64,000 nt of DNA from Bacteroidota bacterium (GTDB lineage: Bacteria; Bacteroidota; Bacteroidia; Chitinophagales; Saprospiraceae). The notes below the pieces were generated by a model, which saw only the letters and a program-made list of their open reading frames with translations, was not told where the DNA came from and searched no databases. The stretch spans positions 115,912-179,911 of the forward strand of contig JASBVF010000027.1 of NCBI GenBank assembly GCA_030147525.1, in the 5' to 3' direction. How positions within the stretch are numbered: the first letter of the stretch is position 1; each line of letters starts with the position of its first letter. The translations under genes were made by a program, and so were the position numbers. Shown here piece by piece: positions 33,729 to 42,906 of this stretch.

Positions 33729-36700
33729 ATTCGCTGGTTAGGATTTCAAGGATTATTTCATCGGCATCATTGATGCCCAAAGAACGGGTCCAGCAGTGCT
33801 TCTCGTTTGGTTTCAGGATATAGACGACATCGTAATTGTAGTAGCGGAAAAACTTGCGGTAGTAGATACTTTCAGAGTACTCTTGGTAGGCGTACTGCTC
33901 CAATTCCTTCAAAATGGCGTTTATTTCTCCCGATTGCAGTTCTTCGATGGTACCTGACTTTTTTTCCTTCTCAAGATGAAGGACAACCACATTGAGCGGC
34001 GTAGAAACTGAAACATCAAATATGGTTGCCCAAACTGACAACTCGTCGCTATAGCCCAAAAACGAGTTGATGGTCTTGCAAAGATGTTGGGCATAGGCAC
34101 GGCTATCGTCCAAATTGCAAGGCCGATAGGCTTTTGATTTTTGGCCGGATTGGAAAGAGTCCAGTTGGTATTCGAGCAGGTCTTCAATGAGGACTTTATC
34201 GGTGTCGGAGAGGTCGAGGGCTTCCCAGAGGGAGGTTTCTATTTTTTGTTCAATGGCGGCTATTTTCGGCTCGACATGAATAAACTCGTTTTTGCGGATT
34301 TGAATGATTTCATCCACATGGCCGGCTATTTTTTGCTTTGTTTCTTCAGGGAGGGAAAAGCAGAGGTCAGGAAGGTCAAGGATTTCGTTTGGTTTTACCC
34401 GCTCCCTTTCAACGCCCCAATCAGCAGTTGTGAGGAACATCAAGTAAAAGGCGAGCTGGGAGTTTAAATAAGCAGTCAGCAACTTCAAACTACCTTCCTC
34501 ATTTGATTGGATGGCATAGACCGAATCTTGAAAAGAACAGTCAAAATCAGAGAATGAGGCACAAAACCTCCTATTTTTCTGACCCTCTTTTATAAGTATG
34601 TGCGGATTGCTATAGACTAATTTATTCCCAAACCTTTTAAACAAATCATAATCAACTTTCCCTGTGTTTTCTTTTAGGGTATAGTAACGACTGACTTTTC
34701 TTGCATCTAAATAAGGCAGTTTTTTAATTTCTTCATCGGGTTTTGGTTCTGATAATGTTGACGGCAAACGAAACCCCACCCCCTTTTCCCATCTCTTCAT
34801 ATCAATAAACTGAGCAAGGCTCGGCATTTTCAAAAACCGTTGTACCAACCCAAAATCCCTTTCCGTCCCCCACATCGCCACCTTCCAAATCTTGGTGTCC
34901 GGTTTTTGGCACTCTTCCCTCGGCAGATATTTCACATCCGTCGGGTCGATGGCGATGCCGTCAATAATGCGGTTCTTGATGGCGGTGGAAGGGGCACAAT
35001 ACATCAGGGTTTCAGAGGGTTGTTCGGGCCATTGCTTTGAATAAATGAAAATGCTCACCGGACGGACGGTAGAGGAGAACAAATTCCTGCCCCTGCTTTT
35101 AGGCACCCGGCGGAGGATGGAAAAGTTATAAACCTTGTCCACATAGCACTCACTGAACAAAAAGCGACGGAAATTCTGGTGGTTGCTGCCCGTATTGAAC
35201 AATACCTTGCTTGTGGAAATAAGTGCGATTTTTCCTTCTGGGCAAAGTTGGGTGGCACGGTGCAGAAACGCCTCGACGGTCTCGTTGCCAAAGCCCTCCT
35301 TTTCCAAATAAGCCCTTACATCCTTTTCTACTTTGCGCCCGCCAAAAGGTGGATTACCAACTACAATATCGTAACCGATGTCTTCGAACGGCCCGCTATC
35401 AAGGCTGCTCATTCTGAAAAGGTTTTTTCCTTGCTTTTTCTCGTCCTTGATTTCAGGGTCATGAATTAGGAATGGAAACCGCTTGTTCTGCCAGAGGGTT
35501 TTTGGCTCAAGCCGGTCGAGCATGGCAAGGTAGATACTGAATGCAGCCACCTTAATAGCTTCCTTCTGTTTCTCAATACCGAAAATATTGTCCGTGGCAA
35601 TCTGGCTGACCACCTCGAAAGTCAGTTCCTTTTTTGAGTTGGCCATTTCCCATCGGTCGAGTAAACGATTGAGGCTTTCCACCAAAAAAATACCCGAACC
35701 ACAGGTGGGGTCCAAAATCTTGAGATTGGAGGCAACTTCTCCATTTGAGGCATGCGGGAGAACTTCATTGAGGACGAACTCGGCCAATGGGTGTGGGGTA
35801 TAAAATGTTCCCGACGCATTCTTTTTTGCCGTACCGATTTCCTCCGTCAAAAAGTGTTCATAAATCTCGCTGATGAGCTGAATCGGGATAATTTTAAAAT
35901 CAAAAAAACGCCATCCAAAAAACAAAGTGCGGCCTGACCAAAAGCCATTCCTAATTTCACCAAGATGGCCTGGAGTGACCATTTCCCTTTCCTTTTCAGT
36001 CACCGGGCTGAGGTTGCCGTTAAATGATTTTTCAAGTTTTCCAAAAACCCGGTAAGTGGATTCCAAATCCGCAAGTACCTCAAAGTAATCCTTATGGCCT
36101 TCATATAATTCGGCATCCGTTGCTCCCCTATCTTCGAGGTACAAGAGGAACAGCGAGCGCAGCAACAGGTCATGGATGACTTCCAAAGGCAAGCCCTTGC
36201 CCTGTTTGTGGAGGATTCGGCGGGTTTCTTTGAGACTCTCAATCAATGCACGGTCAACGCGAGTATCGTTTTTGACCTTCAAAGCATATTCATCCTGTTT
36301 CCAAAAATTGCCTGTTTCAATGGAAATTTTGTGAAAGACCCGCTCCAACTCCTTCAAATCCTGCTCAACCCTTTTTTCGGATTTTAGCAGAAGCAGTTCA
36401 CTTATTTCGTTTTCTGATTTGCGGGGTTTTTCAAAACAATTGTAAACCCTGATTTCCAGGGGGCTTTCGACGTAGAGGAAAGGCACTTTACCCTGGTTCC
36501 AGATTTTCCGTTGAACCTCCAAAATTTCCCGCAGTACTTCCGGTTGAAAATCGGGCACTTTTTTAAAATAAACAGATGGGAACTCGCCTGAAAAATAGAC
36601 TGCATCGACCCTAAAGTCATTGTCCCTTGCCGCCTTAAGATAATGCTGTTTCAGGACAGACAGGCCCTGTCCACCGCTTTCGACTTCCACCGCACCTTGG

Positions 36701-36741
36701 GTGAAGTCAAGAATATCTATGATGTCTAATCCAGCGGTCAT
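33706..36741 (-). CDS. Eco57I-class N6-adenine DNA methyltransferase (1011 aa)
   Basis: Motif I is LKILDPTCGSGIFLVESLNRL (residues 340-360), motif IV is DIVVGNPPFGG with NPPF at 463-466, and GTFYTPHPLAEFVLNEVL at 311-328 is the usual lead-in. The N-terminal 300 residues are helical; the C-terminal 400 likely hold target recognition (RYYTLKENTGKVDYDLFKRFG, then LTAYLNSQLAFYLMFLT). Length and layout resemble Eco57I/type IIG or BREX PglX methyltransferases. Unlike type IIG, a nuclease is encoded separately just downstream. An S24-type repressor starts the same operon. Alternative: a stand-alone orphan methyltransferase. Confidence 0.8.
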   Translation of the reverse strand: MTAGLDIIDILDFTQGAVEVESGGQGLSVLKQHYLKAARDNDFRVDAVYFSGEFPSVYFKKVPDFQPEVLREILEVQRKIWNQGKVPFLYVESPLEIRVYNCFEKPRKSENEISELLLLKSEKRVEQDLKELERVFHKISIETGNFWKQDEYALKVKNDTRVDRALIESLKETRRILHKQGKGLPLEVIHDLLLRSLFLLYLEDRGATDAELYEGHKDYFEVLADLESTYRVFGKLEKSFNGNLSPVTEKEREMVTPGHLGEIRNGFWSGRTLFFGWRFFDFKIIPIQLISEIYEHFLTEEIGTAKKNASGTFYTPHPLAEFVLNEVLPHASNGEVASNLKILDPTCGSGIFLVESLNRLLDRWEMANSKKELTFEVVSQIATDNIFGIEKQKEAIKVAAFSIYLAMLDRLEPKTLWQNKRFPFLIHDPEIKDEKKQGKNLFRMSSLDSGPFEDIGYDIVVGNPPFGGRKVEKDVRAYLEKEGFGNETVEAFLHRATQLCPEGKIALISTSKVLFNTGSNHQNFRRFLFSECYVDKVYNFSILRRVPKSRGRNLFSSTVRPVSIFIYSKQWPEQPSETLMYCAPSTAIKNRIIDGIAIDPTDVKYLPREECQKPDTKIWKVAMWGTERDFGLVQRFLKMPSLAQFIDMKRWEKGVGFRLPSTLSEPKPDEEIKKLPYLDARKVSRYYTLKENTGKVDYDLFKRFGNKLVYSNPHILIKEGQKNRRFCASFSDFDCSFQDSVYAIQSNEEGSLKLLTAYLNSQLAFYLMFLTTADWGVERERVKPNEILDLPDLCFSLPEETKQKIAGHVDEIIQIRKNEFIHVEPKIAAIEQKIETSLWEALDLSDTDKVLIEDLLEYQLDSFQSGQKSKAYRPCNLDDSRAYAQHLCKTINSFLGYSDELSVWATIFDVSVSTPLNVVVLHLEKEKKSGTIEELQSGEINAILKELEQYAYQEYSESIYYRKFFRYYNYDVVYILKPNEKHCWTRSLGINDADEIILEILTSEYEEENQA

Positions 36742-36755
36742 TTATGCTTTCTCTT

Positions 36756-37535
36756 TTAATTTTTCTCAGTGATAAGCCCTGCCAGCTTTTCCTCGATGGA
36801 TTGAAGTTTTTCAAACACAACCTCATTGAATGCTTTTGGCTCATCAGGGAAGCCAATAAAAGCTTTCATTTCCCAAGCCTCTAAGACTTCCGCGATAGGA
36901 ACAGTGTAGGGCAAAAATTCGGGATTATCGGATACCAGCACGAGCCGGCGGTTTTGCCCAACTTCATTGACAACCCTTTTAAAAACAACCCCTTCGTTTT
37001 TCAAAATCAAAACGCACCGAATACCGTTTTTCAAGTCCTGCCAACGCTCCACGTATTGCCCAATAACGATAAACCCTTCATGGATGGGCGGCATGGAATC
37101 ACCTTGAATTTCAAAAGCCCGGTAAGTACCTTCCGGCAGACCCGGCAACTGAAATCGGGGCAGTTCTTCGATGAATGCCTGGTTGTTGAAACTCGCAGCG
37201 TATCCTGCAATGGCCTGAACCGGAACGAATTCGATGTTTTCCTTTTTATTGCCATTGACTGTTATAGTGACCACTCTCAAGCCATCTGCATACAAATTGG
37301 GCATTTCCTTGTTTTGCCGATGAAAAAGCGGGATTCCCAAATCAGTAGTCAATAGTTCGTTGGGTGTATGGCCAAAATATTCTGACGTTTTCATCAAAAA
37401 GGCAATGGTCGGGTCAGTCTTTCCATTTTCGTAATCCGCATAGGTACTTCGTTTAATGCCAAGTACATTTGCCATTTCTTCCTGCGTATTTCCACGCTTT
37501 TTGCGTAGGTATTTCAGGTTGTTCGAAAAGTACAT
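36756..37535 (-). CDS. XRE-type repressor with S24/LexA-like peptidase domain
   Basis: 259 residues. NLKYLRKKRGNTQEEMANVLGIKRSTYADYENGKTDP (residues 5-41) is a Cro/CI-type helix-turn-helix. FEIQGDSMPPIHEGFIVIGQYV (about 142-163) has the S24 catalytic Ser motif (GDSM), and KNEGVVFKRV has the paired Lys. Such repressors self-cleave after DNA damage (or bind a ligand) and would release the methyltransferase and nuclease genes that follow 14 bp and more downstream. The TTTCGGAAA/GGAAATTTCG motifs in the upstream 80 bp (37536-37610) are candidate operators. Confidence 0.8.
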   Translation of the reverse strand: MYFSNNLKYLRKKRGNTQEEMANVLGIKRSTYADYENGKTDPTIAFLMKTSEYFGHTPNELLTTDLGIPLFHRQNKEMPNLYADGLRVVTITVNGNKKENIEFVPVQAIAGYAASFNNQAFIEELPRFQLPGLPEGTYRAFEIQGDSMPPIHEGFIVIGQYVERWQDLKNGIRCVLILKNEGVVFKRVVNEVGQNRRLVLVSDNPEFLPYTVPIAEVLEAWEMKAFIGFPDEPKAFNEVVFEKLQSIEEKLAGLITEKN

Positions 37536-37624
37536 TTGTCGGAAATTTCGTCAAATGTCCAAAATTTCGGAAACTATGCCAAAAATCGTCGCATCTAATT
37601 GCGGTTGCTGATTTTTTTTTTATT

Positions 37625-38227
37625 TTAGAAATGAGCAAAATTTAGAATTTCCACCTCCACTCCCGCCACCTCCATCCCCTTCCGCATCACCGCCAACTCC
37701 CCCTCCAACATCGCCTTCTGCTTTGGCAAAAACTGCTGCGGGGAAATCCTCGCAGCGTCGTAGTCCGACTGGATGAGCACGAAGAGCTGACGGTCAATCT
37801 CCAGTACCCGGCGCATGGTTTCGAGTTCGAGCAGGAGCAGCGCGTGGCGGTGCAGCAGGCGGTCGAGCTCGCGGTGGGCTTTTTCGCGTTCCAACACCGC
37901 GTTGGCCGCGATGCTTTCGCGTTTGGCGCGTATGTCGCGTTGACGGCGGCGGGCGGTCAGTACCTGGGATAAGGAAAAAGAAATGGTCGGGCGAGGTTCG
38001 TTGTTGAAAGTTAAGCTGCCATCGTCGCTGCCCCGTGCGATGGGCGTGTAGCCGATGCCGACAGAGGGGAGGTAGTAGAGCCAGTTGCCCTTTTTGGATT
38101 CGTCGAACTCGGCGAGTTGGGCTTCGAACTGACGGTCGAGGAAGGTGTCGAGCGACAAATGTAATTGGTCTGCCGGGGGCAGGGTGTCGGTGAATTGGAA
38201 ATGGAGGATTAGGAGGAGGAACTTCAT
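37625..38227 (-). CDS. Exported coiled-coil protein, TolC-like
   Basis: 200 residues with a hydrophobic N-terminus (MKFLLLILHFQF) and a long helical, heptad-like C-terminal half (RRQRDIRAKRESIAANAVLEREKAHRELDRLLHRHALLLLELE). PTISFSLSQVL and the SVGIGYTPI segment resemble part of an outer-membrane efflux (TolC) subunit, but it is far shorter than a full TolC (about 450 residues). It may be a truncated relative or a periplasmic coiled-coil protein. No partner is evident. Confidence 0.5.
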   Translation of the reverse strand: MKFLLLILHFQFTDTLPPADQLHLSLDTFLDRQFEAQLAEFDESKKGNWLYYLPSVGIGYTPIARGSDDGSLTFNNEPRPTISFSLSQVLTARRRQRDIRAKRESIAANAVLEREKAHRELDRLLHRHALLLLELETMRRVLEIDRQLFVLIQSDYDAARISPQQFLPKQKAMLEGELAVMRKGMEVAGVEVEILNFAHF

Positions 38228-38266
38228 GGATTTACGGATTAGGTCCTCTTCGAGGATGACAAAAAT

Positions 38267-39700
38267 TTACGATTGGAGCAGCACATAGCGGACGATACCA
38301 GTAAAGCGGAGTTCCCGGATTTCACTTTCTTCCTGCTGGCGTTTCAGTTCGAGTGCCTGGCGTTTTGCTTCGTTTCGCATGGCGGCTTCCTTTTCGATTT
38401 TGCGGATTTGGTTTTGGAGTTCCTCAATTTGGGTATAGTCGAATTTCGGCGGTTTGACGGCTTCGAGTTCCCGGATTTGGGCATGGAGAGATTGGCGTTG
38501 AAGGGGGTCTTCGGTGGCGGCATACTGGCGGTGGAGCTGAGTGATTTTGGATTGGGTGGCCTCCCAAGATTTCAGTTCTGTTGCCTGCTCCCTGCGGTGG
38601 ATGGCGATTTTTTGCTGCAATAGTTCAATTTGAGGAAGGTGGCTGCGGTCAGGATAGGTCCCCTCCGGGGATGACAAAGATGTGTTCGGTAGGCTCCCTT
38701 GCGGGAATGACAAAACCGGGGCGGCGTTCAAATACTTGCCCTCGAAGCTGGTAACGGTTTTGGGAAACCCGTTGGCTTCCGTAACCTGGAAGGATTGGTT
38801 GGCCTGCACATCCAGCGAGAGGATGGTTTTGTCAAAAATCAGGCAGTTGAGGCTGTCGGTGGTGATGTTTGTGAAATCAACATGCCGGATGTCGAGCCGT
38901 TGCCCGGTGTGGGTCGGGAAGACTTTTTTGATGGTCAGTTTGTTGCTTTCAAGCAGGAGCCACTCCCCTACCCCAGCCCCCTCCCGGCCTCCCCCTTCTG
39001 GGGAGGGGATTTGCAACAACGCCGCTTTCGATGGACTGCTTTCGATGCAATAACCAGCCCCTGAAATTTCGGAGGTACCTTCGAGGTAAACATAGTCCAC
39101 CAGCAGCAGGTCGGTGGAGCGGCGAAACTCACTGTGCAGGTGCTCGAGGGTCCCAAATACCCGGTTGTAGGTGGTCCAAAAACCGTTCTGGAACAACCCC
39201 AGCGAATACAGGCTCACACCCCACGCCAGGAACACGCTGAACGCCATTGCTTCCCGCCGGTAGTCCCCTACCCTAATCCTTGCGTCCGGGTTGCCGATAA
39301 GCACGAAGGGGTTTTTCATAAAAGGATAGAGCAACGGCACCCCCTGTAAGGTACACATATCGAACAGCAAGTGCGACCAGTAAGCCAGGCAAAACACCAC
39401 CGATACCCGGTAACTGCCGAAGTAGGTTTTTTCGATAAAACTAACCAACAGCGTCAGCCCGATGAGCGCCGGGAGGCTGTGGGTGATGGTGCGGTGGCCA
39501 AAACGACGGTTGAGGAATTTGGATACTGGGTACATCAATTTACCTATTGGCGAACGGGTATGGTCGCAGTCGGGCAAGACGGAAGCTACCAGTGTTGTGA
39601 TAAGCATGGCCGGGCTGGACAGGATGTTAAGCCCGAAGAGGATGGTGGCGAAGAAACCGGTGAAGACGGCGCCGCCGGCGAGGTGGTTGGGCATTGTCAT
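38267..39700 (-). CDS. YdjM-like membrane-bound metal-dependent hydrolase with coiled-coil tail
   Basis: 477 residues. The N-terminal ~200 residues match the YdjM/PF04307 family: several transmembrane helices (GAVFTGFFATILFGLNIL, ALIGLTLLVSFIEK, VVFCLAYWSHLLFD) with LPDCDHTRSP and FGHRTITHSLPALIG, which carry the conserved Asp/His metal ligands. Beyond that is a periplasm- or cytoplasm-exposed region and a long charged coiled coil (QKIAIHRREQATELKSWEATQ ... EIRELRF), not part of the known family and thus a fusion. Start at 39700 (MTMPNHLAGG) was chosen over earlier ATGs. E. coli YdjM is LexA-regulated; function unknown. Confidence 0.65.
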   Translation of the reverse strand: MTMPNHLAGGAVFTGFFATILFGLNILSSPAMLITTLVASVLPDCDHTRSPIGKLMYPVSKFLNRRFGHRTITHSLPALIGLTLLVSFIEKTYFGSYRVSVVFCLAYWSHLLFDMCTLQGVPLLYPFMKNPFVLIGNPDARIRVGDYRREAMAFSVFLAWGVSLYSLGLFQNGFWTTYNRVFGTLEHLHSEFRRSTDLLLVDYVYLEGTSEISGAGYCIESSPSKAALLQIPSPEGGGREGAGVGEWLLLESNKLTIKKVFPTHTGQRLDIRHVDFTNITTDSLNCLIFDKTILSLDVQANQSFQVTEANGFPKTVTSFEGKYLNAAPVLSFPQGSLPNTSLSSPEGTYPDRSHLPQIELLQQKIAIHRREQATELKSWEATQSKITQLHRQYAATEDPLQRQSLHAQIRELEAVKPPKFDYTQIEELQNQIRKIEKEAAMRNEAKRQALELKRQQEESEIRELRFTGIVRYVLLQS

Positions 39701-39787
39701 TACTTCATTGTTGAATTGTTTCATTGTTGGGATTGCTGGATTGTCGCATAACAATTTGACAATCAAGCAATTTAGCAATCCCAACCG

Positions 39788-41302
39788 TCAGATATACTTC
39801 TTCTTCGTCGCAGCAATGATGCCCCTGCCAAATATCAGGAACACCAATCCAAGCGCAGCGAGCAGGTAAAACGGCCCTGCGTCCTCACCGGAGATGCGGC
39901 TCCAATAGCGCAGCACGGTCATGCAGGCCAGCACACCCACGACGAAGGGGGCAAAGTTGATTTCCTGCAAAGCCGCCGTGTGGCGGATGTCTTTGACGAT
40001 TTCGGTGTTGATGTCGGCTTCCTTGGCATATCGTTCCACCATTTCGCAGATAAAGAGCGGCACGCCGTTCGTGTTTTCCCAGATGTGGTTCTTGTAGGCT
40101 TCGTAGTCCTCGATGCGGTTGAGGAAGGGTTTGGACAAACGGGTGATGAGTTCCATCGCTTCCGGCCTGGCCAGCGGTTTTAGTTCGATGCGTTCGAAGT
40201 TGGTCAGGAAAGTCGCTTTCTCGACAGGAACCCGGCGGGCGGCGCAGATGATGTGGAAGTGGTTTTTTAATTTTTCCAAACCAGTGACGGCAGTCGGCGT
40301 GATGGTGGTCACGTCGTCGATGACGAGGGTGAATTCATGTTTTTTGGTAACGGCGATGAGGTCGTGGATGAGGTACTTGGGGGATTTGCGCATGACAATT
40401 TCATTGACCCGTGATTCTTCCACTTGCAGGATGAATTCCGCCCGCTCCGGTTCCCTTTCCAGTATGGCCAGCAGCAGACCACCCAACACCTCTTTGTTGC
40501 TCTTGAACTCCCCTACCCTGATGAGGTTTGGCGATTTGTAGTTGTCCAGCAAATGTGATTTGCCGACGCCCTGTACGCCGAGAATCAGCACGTTGATTTT
40601 CTTTTGGGTCAAATCCGCCAGCCGTTTCAACTCTTCTTTCCTGCCGATGTGAAACTGGGTCAACCCCTGCTCCACGGGCACGATATGGATTCTTTTTTTT
40701 GGAAAAAACTTCCGTGAAAGGCGTTCCGTCCAAGTCGTTTTCTCAATATTTTGGATAGCCTCGACCATCTGCTCACGGCTGACGTGGGTGTAGATTTCGG
40801 TGGTGGAAATGGACTTGTGCCCCAGAATTTTCTGTGCTGCACGAAGGGAGTCGAAGTCCTTGCCCTCGTTGACGATGCGGGTGGCGCAAGTGTGCCGCAG
40901 CATGTGGGGGTGGACGGCGCCGTCGGTGTATTTTTTCAGCCGGCGCCAGACGGAACGGCGGTCTTTGTGTTTGTTCGGGTCTTTCGCTTGGGGGAAAAGA
41001 AAAGCATCGGGCTGCCTGTTTTTCAGTTTCTGCCAATAATCGGTCATGGCATCGAGCAGGCGCTCGGACATGGGGACTTCCCGGTGTTCGGGCCTGCGCT
41101 TTTTCAGGCTTTCGACGAAAACGGTCTTGTTCAGGGTGTTGATGTGCTTTACCCGCAGGTTCATCACTTCGGAAACCCGCAATCCAGCATCCATCATGAA
41201 CAGGGCGATGACTTTGTACTGGACATTGCATTTCGCCAAAAGCAAGTCCTGCATGGAGGGTGAAAGCACTTTGAAACCGTCTGGTAAAAAAGCATTTTTC
41301 AT
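39788..41302 (-). CDS. Tyrosine recombinase fused to an ATPase and C-terminal membrane anchor
   Basis: 504 residues. The recombinase catalytic residues are R42 (AGLRVSE), K67 region, H133-x-x-R136 (HMLRHT), H162 (LGHKS) and nucleophile Y171 (IYTHV), so the domain appears complete although it lacks most of the usual N-terminal core-binding (SAM-like) domain. From about residue 215 a P-loop ATPase follows: Walker A GVQGVGKSH (242-250) and a Walker B-like LVIDD. Two hydrophobic helices end the protein (FAPFVVGVLACMTVL and FYLLAALGLVFLIFG), implying membrane attachment. I know of no well-described family with this order. Its start lies 115 bp from a perfect-looking inverted repeat. Confidence 0.8.
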   Translation of the reverse strand: MKNAFLPDGFKVLSPSMQDLLLAKCNVQYKVIALFMMDAGLRVSEVMNLRVKHINTLNKTVFVESLKKRRPEHREVPMSERLLDAMTDYWQKLKNRQPDAFLFPQAKDPNKHKDRRSVWRRLKKYTDGAVHPHMLRHTCATRIVNEGKDFDSLRAAQKILGHKSISTTEIYTHVSREQMVEAIQNIEKTTWTERLSRKFFPKKRIHIVPVEQGLTQFHIGRKEELKRLADLTQKKINVLILGVQGVGKSHLLDNYKSPNLIRVGEFKSNKEVLGGLLLAILEREPERAEFILQVEESRVNEIVMRKSPKYLIHDLIAVTKKHEFTLVIDDVTTITPTAVTGLEKLKNHFHIICAARRVPVEKATFLTNFERIELKPLARPEAMELITRLSKPFLNRIEDYEAYKNHIWENTNGVPLFICEMVERYAKEADINTEIVKDIRHTAALQEINFAPFVVGVLACMTVLRYWSRISGEDAGPFYLLAALGLVFLIFGRGIIAATKKKYI

Positions 41303-42075
41303 CTTGCTGCCTTGTTGACAGCCACGCCTTCACGGGTTTTGAAAAAGTAGCGGGATTCATCTCCCGCTACCGTTCGAAATGGGAAGTGCGATAGCACAAA
41401 TAGTTGCTGAAAATAAAAATGGGAATCCACGGATGTTTGTCGCTATCCGTGAATTCCCATTTCGATTTACGACAAAGTTATCTGGAAAAAAGTTTTCATG
41501 CAAAGTGAGTTTTGAAAATGGATTATTGGAAGCTGATTTTAGGAAAAATTTCCATTTGGCGGGGGTTACGGGGGGCGACATAATGTGGATTTTGTCGCGT
41601 GGCAATGGTTGCGAAAGAGCGACAAAAGCCGGAATTGGCAAACGGGGCGTTTTCGGGCGATTTGACGGGGGTAAGCGGGGCATCAAACAATCGCTTTTAG
41701 CCAAAAGTCGCCGCAGCGTCAGAGGAAAGGCGCTATTCCGAGCCTTTGGCCATGTTTTGAGACAGGACGTCCTACCCTGTCCAATTGGTGCAAACAGACC
41801 ATGTTGTTACAGATGCACCAAGGTTTACGGTTGCACCATTTGCACCAGACAGTGCAGAGAGAAGAAGAAGTATTCTTTCTTTTCTTTCTTCTATGGTCAG
41901 TATGGTTGTGGTGGCTTGGTGCAAAGAGGCGGGGTTGTTACAAATACAACGGATGTTACGCCTGCAACAGATGCACCAAAAAGAAGACGAGGTTCCTCCT
42001 TTACTGAAAACCATAAAGGAACGTTACTCGGTGCAGGCTGCACCAAATGCTACAAATACAGCGGAGTCATCAGGC
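41303..42075. other. Non-coding region upstream of recombinase with inverted repeat and TGCACCAA cluster
   Basis: No gene is supported. It holds an 18-bp inverted repeat (41417-41462), several TTTGTCGC/GCGACAAA copies (41436, 41469, 41591, 41619), a leader-like ATAGCACAAATAG at 41392 and TGCACCAA-type octamers from 41785 to 42045 (TTGGTGCAAA, TGCACCATTTGCACCA, CGGTGCAGGCTGCACCAAA). Open frames on both strands have implausible composition. Confidence 0.45.
41417..41462. repeat. 18-bp inverted repeat with 10-nt spacer, possible recombination or operator site
   Basis: AAATGGGAATCCACGGAT and its near-complement ATCCGTGAATTCCCATTT (17 of 18 positions pair) flank the spacer GTTTGTCGCT. It lies 115 bp upstream of the recombinase start codon. 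The layout of two arms around a short spacer is that of a tyrosine recombinase core, though the arms are longer than in dif-type sites. It could equally be an operator or a strong hairpin. Confidence 0.5.
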
Positions 42076-42906
42076 TTATTTTAATTTCTTCACTTCCTGT
42101 AAGGCTTTGACTTCTTCCAGGATGGTTAGTTCCCGTTCGGCACGGCGGGAAAGGACGGCAAGGCGTTCTTCTTTGGTAAACCCCTGCTCGATTAGCGCGG
42201 CGTTGATGCTTTCCATGTTGGCGAGGACTTGCAGTTCTTTGACGGAGGCGCTGTCACGCAGGTTTCCTTTGGCATCGGGATTGAGGGTTTTCCATTGTTT
42301 GGCGGTGGTGCTGAAAACGGCGAGGTTGAGGAGGTCGGCTTCGGAGGCGAAATGCAGCGACTCTTTTTTAGTATTCCACTCCATCAAAGGAACAAGATTC
42401 GACCTGACAGCATCCGTGTGGATGTGATAATTTGCTTTAGCAAGTTCCCGTCGCAAGCTCCATGAAAGTCCAAGTGCCCCGGCTTCCTGTTCTTTTAACC
42501 GTTGAAATTCCTGGATAAAATAGACTTGAAAAGAAGGGCTTAACCAGTAACAAAAATTAAGCGCAATATCCGAATTGGCCAAAGTTCCCCCATATCTCCC
42601 TGATTTTGAGATAATACCAATGGCGCCAGTCTCTTCTATGTACCGCTGGGGACTAACCGTTTTCCGGTTATCGGAGGCATCATTTCTAAACTGGTGCATT
42701 TGCCCCACTTTAAAATTCGGATTATGAAGCGTTTCCCAGGTTTCGAGGAAAAGCAGCGTAGAACTATTCCTCAGCCAATCCCGGATAGATTCGGCAGGCG
42801 ACCGCTCGGTTTGTTTCGCAATATCAGTCAATGAAACATAATCAACCCCTTCTACCCTTTCCAGAGCAATAGAAAGCCCTTCAACGGTTATCTTTTGTTT
42901 AGCCAT
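42076..42906 (-). CDS. KilA-N domain protein, second paralogue
   Basis: 276 residues, paralogous along its length to the protein at 14267-15106. VDYVSLTDIAKQTERSPAESIRDWLRNSSTLLFLETWETLH, SGRYGGTLANSDIALNFCYWLSPSFQVYFIQEFQRL and SEADLLNLAVFSTTAKQWK correspond segment by segment. The KilA-N fold binds DNA and is typical of phage and plasmid regulators. Directly upstream (about 42924-42953) lies GGTGCATTTGCCCCACTTTAAAA, and the same sequence recurs inside the coding region at about 42690-42722 (encoding FKVGQMHQF). It lies beside the replication initiator, so it may modulate replication or transcription there. Confidence 0.85.
   Translation of the reverse strand: MAKQKITVEGLSIALERVEGVDYVSLTDIAKQTERSPAESIRDWLRNSSTLLFLETWETLHNPNFKVGQMHQFRNDASDNRKTVSPQRYIEETGAIGIISKSGRYGGTLANSDIALNFCYWLSPSFQVYFIQEFQRLKEQEAGALGLSWSLRRELAKANYHIHTDAVRSNLVPLMEWNTKKESLHFASEADLLNLAVFSTTAKQWKTLNPDAKGNLRDSASVKELQVLANMESINAALIEQGFTKEERLAVLSRRAERELTILEEVKALQEVKKLK

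Noticed and set aside
41379..42110. Plus-strand open frame of 243 codons.
   Set aside because: It crosses the inverted repeat and TGCACCAA cluster, contains no domain, and ends inside the KilA-N gene.
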